The translations under genes and the position numbers were made by a program. Shown piece by piece: positions 32,470 to 40,651 of a stretch of 55,790 nucleotides of DNA; the first letter of the stretch is position 1, and each line of letters begins with the position of its first letter. Source of the stretch: Desulfobacteraceae bacterium (GTDB lineage: Bacteria; Desulfobacterota; Desulfobacteria; Desulfobacterales; UBA5616); NCBI GenBank assembly GCA_013791935.1, contig VMSV01000200.1:1-55790 (forward strand), read 5' to 3'. The notes under the pieces are model-generated. The model was given only the letters and a program-made list of their open reading frames with translations, searched no databases and was not told the DNA's origin.

Positions 32470-33174
32470 TTATTCCGGTTGGGTCGGATCGATGGAGATG
32501 AGCTCGATATCGAAAATGAGGGCGGCATTGGGACCGATGACCTTGCCGGCGCCACGTTCTCCGTAAGCGAGTTTCGATGGAATGAAAAGTTGCCACTTGG
32601 AGCCGGTCTTCATGAGCTGCAAGGCTTCGGTCCACCCCGGAATGACACCGTTGACCGGAAAAGTGGCAGGCTCGTTGCGTTTGTAGGAACTGTCAAATTC
32701 GGTTCCGTCGATGAGGGTACCCCGGTAATGGGTTGTCACGGTATCTCCGGCTTTCGGTATCGGGCCGGTTCCTTCCGTGATAATTTTGTATTGAAGGCCG
32801 CTGGCCGTGGTGATTACATCTTTCTTCATTTTATTCGCCTCCAGGAAGTCTTCCCCTTCCTTTTTGAATTTCTCGCCTGCTACCTTCATATCAGCAGTCT
32901 GCTTCTCCATCACGCTCTTCTGAAAAGACATTAAGACGGTGGCCATCTCCTCATCGGAAAGTGTGGTCTTGGATCCGGAGAACGCCTCCTGGAAACCTTT
33001 TGCGAAGAGGTCCGGATTGATGTCCCAACCCCGGTTTTTGAAGTCTTGGGCAATGTTCATCCCCAAGGCATAGCTTGTCTTGTCCTTGTCGCTGTTCAAT
33101 TCCATGTTTTCCGCACCATAAGCCATCGTTGTCATAAAAATAAACCCCATAATTCCAGCAATAATTGTTTTCAT
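32470..33174 (-). CDS. periplasmic FKBP-type peptidyl-prolyl isomerase (FkpA/Mip-like)
   Basis: A 234-residue folding catalyst. A signal peptide (MKTIIAGIMGFIFMTTMAYG) is followed by an N-terminal helical dimerisation domain (SYALGMNIAQDFKNRG onward, with a long charged helix). The FKBP domain (about 125-232) comes next: SGLQYKIITEGTGPIPKAGD, VTTHYRGTLIDGTEFDSS, FPVNGVIPGWTEALQLM and YGERGAGKVIGPNAALIFDIEL. ATG at 33174 is preferred over an upstream in-frame start at 33261, because GGAGG lies just before it and the signal peptide starts there. It lies about 290 bases downstream of the giant-protein export operon on the same strand and could assist folding of its product; that link is inference. 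Confidence 0.92.
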   Translation of the reverse strand: MKTIIAGIMGFIFMTTMAYGAENMELNSDKDKTSYALGMNIAQDFKNRGWDINPDLFAKGFQEAFSGSKTTLSDEEMATVLMSFQKSVMEKQTADMKVAGEKFKKEGEDFLEANKMKKDVITTASGLQYKIITEGTGPIPKAGDTVTTHYRGTLIDGTEFDSSYKRNEPATFPVNGVIPGWTEALQLMKTGSKWQLFIPSKLAYGERGAGKVIGPNAALIFDIELISIDPTQPE

Positions 33175-33393
33175 TCCATCCTCCGTTGGTGTGACGAACT
33201 TTTTGGGAACCTTCCTTACCTTATCCTTTGGAAAAAAGCCAAGGAATAAAAAGGCCCCCATGAAATAATCCGGTTTGCTATTTTTGTCTTCCGGATGGAA
33301 GGATGGAACTCCGCGTGCGCGTCATTTACCGGCTATGCTTTATCAAGATAAGCCCCGGTCTATAAACCCGGCAATGAAATCTCGGACACATTC

Positions 33394-33436
33394 ACCCCCA
33401 CCCTGACCCTCCCTCATCCATGGGGAGGGGAAAATG
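33394..33436. repeat. CCCTCCC/GGGAGGG inverted repeat
   Basis: CACCCTGACCCTCCC, TCATCCAT and GGGGAGGGG form a short GC-rich hairpin of the widespread intergenic CCCTGACCCTCCC type. It lies just past the end of the export operon and could attenuate transcription, but no T-run follows. The rest of 33175-33460 shows nothing else. Confidence 0.5.
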
Positions 33437-33460
33437 GATGTTGCCTATTTATTTGCCGGT

Positions 33461-34207
33461 TTAATCTTTCCTGGTAAAACGGACCCTGCACTTGATTCCT
33501 GCATGCAGGGTGTTGTCGGGATTGGAAAGGGCCAGGCGGACACCGAAGGTTCCGCTGGCAGCATCCACGACATGATCCACGATAACCACTTTTACCGGAA
33601 ATTCTCCGCCAACGGGGGCTTCGGGGATAACGGTGGCGGCCATCCCTTTGGTGATCAAGCCAAGATGTTCCACAGGGACCACCACTTCCACATTCAAAGG
33701 GTTGATTTTGGCCAGGGTTAAAAAGGGTTTTTCTCCCACATATTCTCCGGCAGAACCCAGCCGTTCCATGATTACGCCATCTATGGTGCTGCTGATGGTT
33801 CTTAATTTCAGACGCTCTGCAGCTTCATTTTCCTGAAGCTCGCTGAGGTTTACTTCCGTGGACAGTTCATCCTTATCGTTTACGGAAATGAGTTCTTTGC
33901 GGTAAAGTTCTTCATTGCGTTCCAGCTTTCGCTTTCCGAACTCCGTCCTGGCTTGTGCCAGTTTAACGGCCGCTTGTTCCACACCGGACACCAGACGAAC
34001 CAGCACCTGGCCTTTTTTTACAAAATCACCCCGCTCCACCAGAACTTCCGATAAAACCCCGGGCACCGGGCTGCTTACAGCCACAACCTCACTGGGTTCG
34101 ATGATCCCTTCCAGCTCGATGAATTCAAGGGGTTCTTCCGAGGAGACCGGCAGACAAATCATGGCTGCAAGCATCCAGACCCTTAGGGTATGCGCTGAAA
34201 ACCGCAT
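33461..34207 (-). CDS. periplasmic adaptor (HlyD/MFP family), last gene of the giant-protein operon
   Basis: A 248-residue membrane-fusion-type protein. It has an N-terminal signal or anchor (about 5-21) and a barrel-sandwich half (VVAVSSPVPGVLSEVLVERG, near 41-60). A short coiled-coil hairpin follows (about 78-135), then the second lipoyl half (LRTISSTIDGVIMERLGSAG) and a beta-barrel (VEVVVPVEHLGLITKGMAA). Adaptors of this type bridge inner-membrane transporters to the outer membrane. AAGGAG precedes the ATG. It lies 48 bases after the SecA-like gene on the same strand. It is smaller than typical RND adaptors (about 350-400 residues). Confidence 0.88.
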   Translation of the reverse strand: MRFSAHTLRVWMLAAMICLPVSSEEPLEFIELEGIIEPSEVVAVSSPVPGVLSEVLVERGDFVKKGQVLVRLVSGVEQAAVKLAQARTEFGKRKLERNEELYRKELISVNDKDELSTEVNLSELQENEAAERLKLRTISSTIDGVIMERLGSAGEYVGEKPFLTLAKINPLNVEVVVPVEHLGLITKGMAATVIPEAPVGGEFPVKVVIVDHVVDAASGTFGVRLALSNPDNTLHAGIKCRVRFTRKD

Positions 34208-34255
34208 GGCACTCCTTCCCGTAAAATGTTTTATTCTTCCAAAGACAAGCGTACT

Positions 34256-36250
34256 TCATTCCATTCGACCTGAGAACATTAACATGTCCCGGGTCTTTTC
34301 GTCCATTTTAAATAATTGCCTGCGAATTCTACGGTGCCGAGTTTCGGTTTTTCTCTGGGATCTTCGAATCACCCTTTTCGCCACCCCGGGCCATCCCGGA
34401 AGGTCCTTTCGGGCAATGATCCCGGCCAATTTCGGAATCACACCATTATCGTTGAGAACAATAGAATCCTCCAGGGATAAAATGGCCTCAAAGCTGCCCG
34501 GATCTCCCTGACGCCCGCAACGTCCGGCGAGTTGGCGATCAATTCGGGAGGCCTCATGACATTCGGTCAGGATCACGTGCAATCCGCCGTTTTCCGCCAC
34601 ACCCTTTCCCAGTTTGATATCGGTTCCCCGGCCTGCCATATTGGTGGCAAGGGTTACAGCACCCGGTTGGCCGGCCTGTTTGACAATTTCTGCTTCTTCC
34701 GGGACTTTCCGGGCATTTAACACCGCATGGGGAATGCCTGTTTTTTCCGAAAGCAATCGGCTGAGGTGCTCGGAAGCCGCCACGGTTCGCGTTCCCACCA
34801 GAACGGGCCGACCCGACGCGTGGAGCTCGGCAATCCGGGCGACCACGGCCTCCCTTTTTTGCTCCAGGCGAGCAAACACGCGATTGGGCATGAAATACCG
34901 AATCACCGGACGATGGGTTGGAATGGGAAGGGTTTGAAGGTGATACACAGCCCTCAGCTCCGAGGAAACTTCTTTGGCGGTTCCCGTCATCCCCGATAAA
35001 TGCAGGTAACGCCTGAAGAATTTCTGAAAACTGATCTTGGCCAGGGTTTCACGCCGCTGGGTCAGGTCACACCCTTCCTTCATCTCAATCAACTGATGCA
35101 AACCCTGCTCCCAGGATCGATCGGCCATAACCCGGCCGGTGTATTCGTCAATGATCTGAACCTTGCCCTCATCCAGCAGATATTGTTCATCGCGATGAAA
35201 GAAGTGCAGGGCGGTGAGGGCCTGATACAGGGTGGATTCCCGGCGCACCAGCCCCTTCCAAAGCGGTCCGAGGTCGCAGGTTTCTTTTTCGATCCTCGCT
35301 TTTCCGGCTTCACTCAGCAGCACCTGGCGCCGGGTCATGTCCAAAGTAAAATCAATGCCCTGTTCCAGTCGATCCGCCAGGTCAAGGGCTTGCCGGAGAA
35401 ATTGTTTCTCCTCATCCCCCCCTTGGCCACCGGAGATGATCAGCGGGGTGCGGGCCTCATCGATGAGGATGGAGTCGGCCTCATCCACAATGGCAAAGTG
35501 CAATCCCCGCATAAGAATTTCCTTGCTGCGCGGTTTTCGGCTGTGAAGATACTCTGTTTTTACCAGCAGGGAATCCACCCGTTCGCCCAGGGTCAATCGG
35601 TCCCGCAAGTAATCGAATACCAGTTCCTTGTTGGTGGCGTAGGTGATATGGCAGTTATAAGCTTCTCTGCGTTGATCCGGGGTCTGGCCATGGACGACGC
35701 AACCGACCTTCAGGCCGAGGGCTTTATAGAGAGGCCCCATGATTTCGGCATCCCGTGCGGTGAGGTAGTCATTCACACTGATGACATGAACGGGAATTCC
35801 CGCCATTGCGGCAGTGGCTGCCGGAAGGGTGGCCATGAGGGTTTTCCCCTCACCGGTTTCCATCTCCGCCACCATTCCCTGCATCAGGGCCAGTCCGCCC
35901 CTGAGCTGACTGCCGTAATGACGCATCCCCAGAACCCGGTGACTGACCTCACGGATTGTGGCAAAGCTGAGAACCAAAGTACTCCGGGTCAATCCTTCCA
36001 GCAGAAGTCGCTCACGCAGGACGACGACTTCTTCTTGGAGGTTGGCCTCATTCATCCCGCCCAGGGGTTCGCCAGCCGCCTCGATGGCCTGAAACATGGA
36101 TTGGACCCATCGCCGGCCTTTAAAAAGAGTGGTAAAAACCCCCAACCCTCGATAAACCAGGCTGTCCAGAGGCGTATCTATCCGGTCCGGCCGCTCGGGT
36201 CTTACGTCATGAGAGGCAGGAAGGGTTTTGATATGGAAAGAGGCACTCAT
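34256..36250 (-). CDS. SecA-like preprotein translocase ATPase, short form
   Basis: A 664-residue SecA homologue (canonical SecA is about 800-900). NBD1 holds Walker A METGEGKT (131-137), NDYLTARDAE and the DEAD-type VDEADSILIDEARTPLI (256-259). A preprotein-crosslinking region follows. NBD2 holds HLSGMTGTA, NMAGRGTDIKLG (539-547) and AGRCGRQGDPG (575-585). The sequence then ends about 75 residues later, early in the helical scaffold domain (RRIRRQLFKMDEKTRD). The helical wing, most of the scaffold and the zinc-binding tail are absent. It is therefore not the housekeeping SecA but an accessory form. It lies nine bases after the M50-HlyD gene, so a dedicated role in exporting the giant protein is likely. 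How it would engage SecYEG without the scaffold is an open question. Confidence 0.9.
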   Translation of the reverse strand: MSASFHIKTLPASHDVRPERPDRIDTPLDSLVYRGLGVFTTLFKGRRWVQSMFQAIEAAGEPLGGMNEANLQEEVVVLRERLLLEGLTRSTLVLSFATIREVSHRVLGMRHYGSQLRGGLALMQGMVAEMETGEGKTLMATLPAATAAMAGIPVHVISVNDYLTARDAEIMGPLYKALGLKVGCVVHGQTPDQRREAYNCHITYATNKELVFDYLRDRLTLGERVDSLLVKTEYLHSRKPRSKEILMRGLHFAIVDEADSILIDEARTPLIISGGQGGDEEKQFLRQALDLADRLEQGIDFTLDMTRRQVLLSEAGKARIEKETCDLGPLWKGLVRRESTLYQALTALHFFHRDEQYLLDEGKVQIIDEYTGRVMADRSWEQGLHQLIEMKEGCDLTQRRETLAKISFQKFFRRYLHLSGMTGTAKEVSSELRAVYHLQTLPIPTHRPVIRYFMPNRVFARLEQKREAVVARIAELHASGRPVLVGTRTVAASEHLSRLLSEKTGIPHAVLNARKVPEEAEIVKQAGQPGAVTLATNMAGRGTDIKLGKGVAENGGLHVILTECHEASRIDRQLAGRCGRQGDPGSFEAILSLEDSIVLNDNGVIPKLAGIIARKDLPGWPGVAKRVIRRSQRKTETRHRRIRRQLFKMDEKTRDMLMFSGRME

Positions 36251-36259
36251 GGCTTCACC

Positions 36260-38404
36260 CTAAACGGCAAACCGGCTTAACAGCAGGCGGCGGGTATCCC
36301 GCATCCAACGCCAGGCCAGGGGCTCCGGAGGGTGATGAAAACGGATGTAAACCCGTTCTTCCATCCTGTCCGTCAGGGCTTCGTCCAGACGGACATCAAA
36401 CTGGAACAATCGCGCAACCGTTAGGGGTTTGTCCTTCTTCCGGGGATCCAGGGCGAAACGTCCGCCTCCTTCCAGGCTGAGGGCAAGGCTCGGCAATTCA
36501 TGACTGGCGGCAGGCACTTCCCGAAGAATGGAGCCGGACACCACCCGGTTCAAATTTTCCGCAAGCAACACATCCACTTTCCGGGTATCCGACCGCACTC
36601 GCTCGATATCGGCCTGGGTCACCAAAACACGAAGGGTCAGAAGGTTTCCATCCAAAACATACGCTAAAGTGGTTCCGCGCTGGGCAAAGCGTCCGGGTAG
36701 ATCCTCCTCATCGGGCAGAATAAATATCCCTGCGCTTTTGCTGTAAAGCGTCAACGACTGAAGCCGCTCTTCCGCACGGGTCAGTTCAGCGTCTATGTGG
36801 GAAAGGGCTTCCCGGAGTACTGCGGTTTCCGTCCGGCCGGTCATTCGGCTCAGGGTGTACCGCGCCAGATATTCCTCCTGCCGGGCTTTGAGCAACCGGA
36901 CGTGGGCTCCCAACCGGGGATCCTCAAGTCGTAACAGGGGGGTACCTTTCTCGACCCGTGACCCATTTCGGGTGAAAATCTTGGCCACAAACCCATCCGT
37001 CTCCGCATTGATGCGCGATTCATCGGGCGCCCGGGTCACTCCTTCGCATTGGGTGAATAAGGGCAGGGGCACCATAAACAACCCACCGATCATCAGGGCA
37101 ATCGGCAAAGCCACCGTAAGCATGATCCGCAACCGTTTCCTTTGCATATGAACGTCCTTGACCAAAAAACGAATCCATCGAAACAAGGGCAAAATCACCA
37201 GGCCAAAGGCTGACCAGGCGGCCAGCAGGAGACCCAACCCGAAAAATTTCCCTGCGATAAACAGGATGATCCGTACGGAAATGAAAATACGGTAAATAAA
37301 AGAGGCCAGAGCGTAGATTCCCAACCAGAAACCCTCGGAGGATGATTCCGCCGGCGAGGTGAGGCTCCTGTCGCCCAACCAATATCTCCGGGCAAGATAG
37401 CCCAGATAGCTGTTGCTGCGCTGGCCGAGATTGGGGATTTCCAGAAAGTCCGCCAGCACATAATAGGCATCAAAGCGCAGCAAGGGATTGCCGTTAAAAA
37501 GCACCGTGGACACTCCGGCAATCAACATGACGTTATAAGCCACAGCGCGCATGGGGCCTGGCTCCACATGGGTCCAGATGAGCATCGCCAGAGCGGCTAT
37601 AAAAACTTCCATGAGAATCCCGGCACCCCCCACGAGCATCCGCCGGGATTTTTCCCGGAAGGCCAGGGAGGAAGAAGCATCCACATAGGGGATGGGCATG
37701 AAAACCAGAAGCATAATCCCCATTTCATGGACCTCTCCCCCCCATTTCTTGACCATGTAAGCATGGCAGAACTCATGAAGCGCCTTGAGCAAGGGATAAA
37801 TCAGGCTCATCAGAAAAAGATTTTCCAAACCGAATATCCGATCGCTGAAATTATTGGACAGATCCGTCCAGTGCATGGCAGCCAAAGAGATTCCGGTGAT
37901 GACCACCCCCATCCACACCAGCAAACTCATCCAGCCGAGAAAGGGCCGGACCAGGGGTAGGGTGCGGTTGAGAAAGCGATCGGGGTCCAGGATCGGAAAG
38001 CGCAGGGACAAGGGTGAGCGCAGAGGCGTGAGCAAACGGTTTTTCTGCCCCTGTGCCAGCCGTCGATTCAGGTCGCTGAAGTCGGACAAGGCACTGGTTT
38101 GGATCAGGTCAAAACGATGGAGCTGGGACAGAAGACCGATCACTTCATCCTGGGTGGGCATGTGGTCCCCGAGCCGGGCACAAACCGTGGACCAGATCTC
38201 TCCCAGGGTGCGGTGGCCATCCATGAGCCCGATCAGCGCATAAGCCTCGGGTGAAAAACGGTGATGGCGGCCGGTGAAGCGATCCTGAATCACATACCAG
38301 TCCGCTCCGCGATAGCAATGACGCACCATCTGCACATGGCTGCGCAGCCTGGGTGCAAGGGGCGCCACGCGATACCAGGACTGGCTGAACAGGGACTCAC
38401 TCAT
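36260..38404 (-). CDS. PqqD-like + M50 site-2-protease-like + HlyD fusion protein
   Basis: A large inner-membrane protein in three parts (numbering from an alternative GTG start at 38413, 717 residues). Residues about 25-110 resemble the PqqD fold (YVIQDRFTGRHHRFSPEAYA). Residues about 155-450 are a polytopic M50 module with HEFCH (213-217, the HExxH zinc site) and NPLLRFD (309-315, the third-ligand motif). Residues about 455-690 are a HlyD adaptor arm (INAETDGFVAKIFTRNGSRV, a coiled coil at about 500-555, then a beta-barrel). The ATG at 38404 is taken; AAGGGA lies 11 bases upstream. Related M50-HlyD fusions occur near RiPP and surface-protein exporters. Protease activity is plausible since the metal ligands are intact. 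It sits between the GAF-HlyD and SecA-like genes with gaps of 9-21 bases. Confidence 0.87.
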   Translation of the reverse strand: MSESLFSQSWYRVAPLAPRLRSHVQMVRHCYRGADWYVIQDRFTGRHHRFSPEAYALIGLMDGHRTLGEIWSTVCARLGDHMPTQDEVIGLLSQLHRFDLIQTSALSDFSDLNRRLAQGQKNRLLTPLRSPLSLRFPILDPDRFLNRTLPLVRPFLGWMSLLVWMGVVITGISLAAMHWTDLSNNFSDRIFGLENLFLMSLIYPLLKALHEFCHAYMVKKWGGEVHEMGIMLLVFMPIPYVDASSSLAFREKSRRMLVGGAGILMEVFIAALAMLIWTHVEPGPMRAVAYNVMLIAGVSTVLFNGNPLLRFDAYYVLADFLEIPNLGQRSNSYLGYLARRYWLGDRSLTSPAESSSEGFWLGIYALASFIYRIFISVRIILFIAGKFFGLGLLLAAWSAFGLVILPLFRWIRFLVKDVHMQRKRLRIMLTVALPIALMIGGLFMVPLPLFTQCEGVTRAPDESRINAETDGFVAKIFTRNGSRVEKGTPLLRLEDPRLGAHVRLLKARQEEYLARYTLSRMTGRTETAVLREALSHIDAELTRAEERLQSLTLYSKSAGIFILPDEEDLPGRFAQRGTTLAYVLDGNLLTLRVLVTQADIERVRSDTRKVDVLLAENLNRVVSGSILREVPAASHELPSLALSLEGGGRFALDPRKKDKPLTVARLFQFDVRLDEALTDRMEERVYIRFHHPPEPLAWRWMRDTRRLLLSRFAV

Positions 38405-38425
38405 GGTCAACACCGTCCCTTATCA

Positions 38426-40255
38426 TCAGGGCATCCAGCTCCACAGGGTTAAGGTCATCCATTCCCTCAGGTCCCGGGTCCAGATGCCGATCCATTTTCG
38501 CCGGTCGATATGAATTTTCCCCACCCCTTCCATGCCGGGGCGAAGGCTGTCGTCCAAGCGTTCCAGGTGCGCTTCCACACGGAAGTAATTGCGCCCTTCT
38601 TCGGCCCTGGCAATGGGGGTGATTCTGTCGATGACAAACGGATATTTCCGGTCCGGCAGGGAGGACAAAACCAGGGTTCCCTTCTGGGTGGCCCGGACAT
38701 CGGCAATCCGCCTTTCGTCCACCTTCAGGATGACCCGATAGGCATCCAGGGGGGTTACCTCGAAAAGGACTTCCCCCTGCTTTACGGCCCCCCCCAGCCG
38801 CTGGCTGAGATCCCCGCTGACCAGCAAGCCTCTGAAAGGCGCGATCATTTGAGTACGCGTGAGATTGGCCTCTATCAAATCCAGTTCCGCCCGGGCCTGG
38901 TCCAACTGAGCCTTGATAATTCCGGACTTGGCCCGGTCATGATTGGCCGACGCATCCTGATACTGCTGTTCCAGTTGGCGATATTCACTTAATTTGGACA
39001 GTTTTTTCAGGCCCAGGTCACGGTTGTCCAGCGAACACAGCAGCTGTCCCTCTTCGACCCGGTCACCGGCCCGTGACGGGGCATGGTCAATATAGCCGTC
39101 GAAGGGAACCACGATGGCACGGTGTATGGCCCCTTCCAAGGTTGTATCCGCCGAAAGGCGATACTCCCCGGTTGCAAAGCTGAAAAATACCATCAGCACA
39201 ACCATCGCTGCCAGGGCCAGTTTTCGTTTCACATACCCCGGCCCGGCCAGGCGAATCCACTGCTTCTGAAGTGCCAATTGGACCTTGATTCCCAAGGGGC
39301 GGTCGTTGGCAAATTTGTTCTCCAGAGCAGGACCGGAGAGTGCGGCTACAGCACGCATGAATTCCACGTCGAGCTGGTTGAAGGGTTGATTCGCAGCTCG
39401 TTCACAGGTCAACACGCCATAGTATAGATCATGACTGAACAACGGAAAGCTTGCAATGGACGCCATGGACTGCTGGCGGGACAAGGCTTCGTGCTCCCGG
39501 CAGATGAGAATCTCGTTATCCAGCGGGGGATAGGCCACTTCGCGGCGTTGGAGAATCGCTTCTTCCATCACGGCTTCGATGGAACGGGTCAGGTTCATCT
39601 TCTTCCCGACTTCACTGCTGTGGGATACGGATTCCAGTTTGATGTGCTTTCCCCTCATGAACCCGAGACTGACTCGCTCACATCCCGTAGCATCGGCCAG
39701 TTTGGTGGTAAAAGCGATGCCTGCTTCTGAAAAATGTTCTTTGCCCAGGGTTTCGGCCAGTAGATCCACGGCGGTTTTCAAGCGGATAAGGGTCGTCCGA
39801 TCCTCTTCCGCTTGTTTTCGCCGAACCAGCACCTCCATCCAGACGATGCCCCACTGCAACTGTTCCATGGCCTTTTGCAAAACCTGTTCAGCCGTGACGG
39901 AAATTTCCAGGGCCACCACACCGCGCAATTCTTCATCAATCAAAAGAGGATAAGCGATCCCGTAATGGGAGGAGGCGGGCAATTCAACCAGCAATCCGCA
40001 CCGTTCTTCCAGCACCCTTTCCACCACATCGGAGAGCTGCAAAGGGTCATTTTTTCCTTCCGGCCAACCAGCCACGGGAGAAAATGTATTCAAGGGCGTG
40101 GTCATAATCAACAGGCTCTGCACCACGCCGGGGATCAGTCCGCTCTGGAGGGCCAGCCAGCCCTGAAAATAATCCTCTTCACTCCTGGCAGAGGAAAAGG
40201 CATTCCATAGTTCCGAAACAGAACTGCGGGAGGCTTCCGCGGTTACGGAGTCCAT
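38426..40255 (-). CDS. GAF-domain protein fused to a membrane-anchored HlyD adaptor
   Basis: A 609-residue protein with a cytoplasmic sensor half. Two GAF-like regions (about 20-140 and 165-312; LADATGCERVSLGFMRG, ASIASFPLFSHDLYYGVLTC) precede one membrane segment (345-362, KLALAAMVVLMVFFSFATG). A periplasmic HlyD-type adaptor follows (about 365-585; IVVPFDGYIDHAPSRAGDRV, a coiled coil at about 415-465, APFRGLLVSGDLSQRLGG). The organisation suggests that a cytoplasmic signal or ligand could control an export complex. The start codon immediately follows the DUF3467 stop codon, and the stop codon lies 12-21 bases before the M50-HlyD gene. GAF ligand identity is unknown. The adaptor half is secure; the GAF call for the first region is moderate. 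Confidence 0.85.
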   Translation of the reverse strand: MDSVTAEASRSSVSELWNAFSSARSEEDYFQGWLALQSGLIPGVVQSLLIMTTPLNTFSPVAGWPEGKNDPLQLSDVVERVLEERCGLLVELPASSHYGIAYPLLIDEELRGVVALEISVTAEQVLQKAMEQLQWGIVWMEVLVRRKQAEEDRTTLIRLKTAVDLLAETLGKEHFSEAGIAFTTKLADATGCERVSLGFMRGKHIKLESVSHSSEVGKKMNLTRSIEAVMEEAILQRREVAYPPLDNEILICREHEALSRQQSMASIASFPLFSHDLYYGVLTCERAANQPFNQLDVEFMRAVAALSGPALENKFANDRPLGIKVQLALQKQWIRLAGPGYVKRKLALAAMVVLMVFFSFATGEYRLSADTTLEGAIHRAIVVPFDGYIDHAPSRAGDRVEEGQLLCSLDNRDLGLKKLSKLSEYRQLEQQYQDASANHDRAKSGIIKAQLDQARAELDLIEANLTRTQMIAPFRGLLVSGDLSQRLGGAVKQGEVLFEVTPLDAYRVILKVDERRIADVRATQKGTLVLSSLPDRKYPFVIDRITPIARAEEGRNYFRVEAHLERLDDSLRPGMEGVGKIHIDRRKWIGIWTRDLREWMTLTLWSWMP

Positions 40256-40585
40256 TTATTGTTTTTTCTCCGGCAGATCCAGCTTCAGCTCCCCGAAATG
40301 TTTTTCGTATTCATTCATGGTATTGATCAACAACACCGCCATTCGCTTGGCGGCATAGGGATTGAGAATGATCCGGTCGGTTAGTTCCACGGTCAGTTCT
40401 TTCTGCCCGGCGTGCCAGTTCTGATGGGTGCCGAACAACAGGGTGACTTCCTCCCGGGTGCTGGAGACATTGCACACATTGGCGTAGGCGCTTTTCATCT
40501 TGGAACCATCCCAACGGATGGTGGTCTGGGTTTTTTCTTCTTGGGCCGGAGCATTTTCAGCGGTTTTCTTTTCCTCTTTGGTCAT
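40256..40585 (-). CDS. DUF3467 protein
   Basis: A 109-residue soluble protein. A charged N-terminal tail (1-25) is followed by the DUF3467 pattern: SAYANVCNVSSTREEVTLLFG, ELTDRIILNPYAAKRMAVLL and YEKHFGELKL. The domain's function is not established. The start has AGGAGAAATTC before ATG. It lies 66 bases after the giant gene and directly abuts the GAF-HlyD gene (stop codon next to start codon), so it is an integral member of the operon. It might be a chaperone or an assembly factor; that is a guess from size and place. Confidence 0.88.
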   Translation of the reverse strand: MTKEEKKTAENAPAQEEKTQTTIRWDGSKMKSAYANVCNVSSTREEVTLLFGTHQNWHAGQKELTVELTDRIILNPYAAKRMAVLLINTMNEYEKHFGELKLDLPEKKQ

Positions 40586-40651
40586 GAATTTCTCCTCTTT
40601 TCTTTCCGAATGAACTTTTCCGGTTAAAATGAACTTGTAAACAAACCTTTA
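40586..40651 (-). promoter_or_regulatory. 66-bp gap between the giant gene and the DUF3467 gene
   Basis: Contains the AGGAG ribosome-binding site for the DUF3467 gene. No terminator is evident, so read-through from the giant gene is likely. Confidence 0.45.

Noticed and set aside
35000..36280. Long plus-strand frame (426 codons) opposite the SecA-like gene
   Set aside because: It is the antisense shadow of a clearly conserved SecA-like gene, and its translation has no domain pattern.
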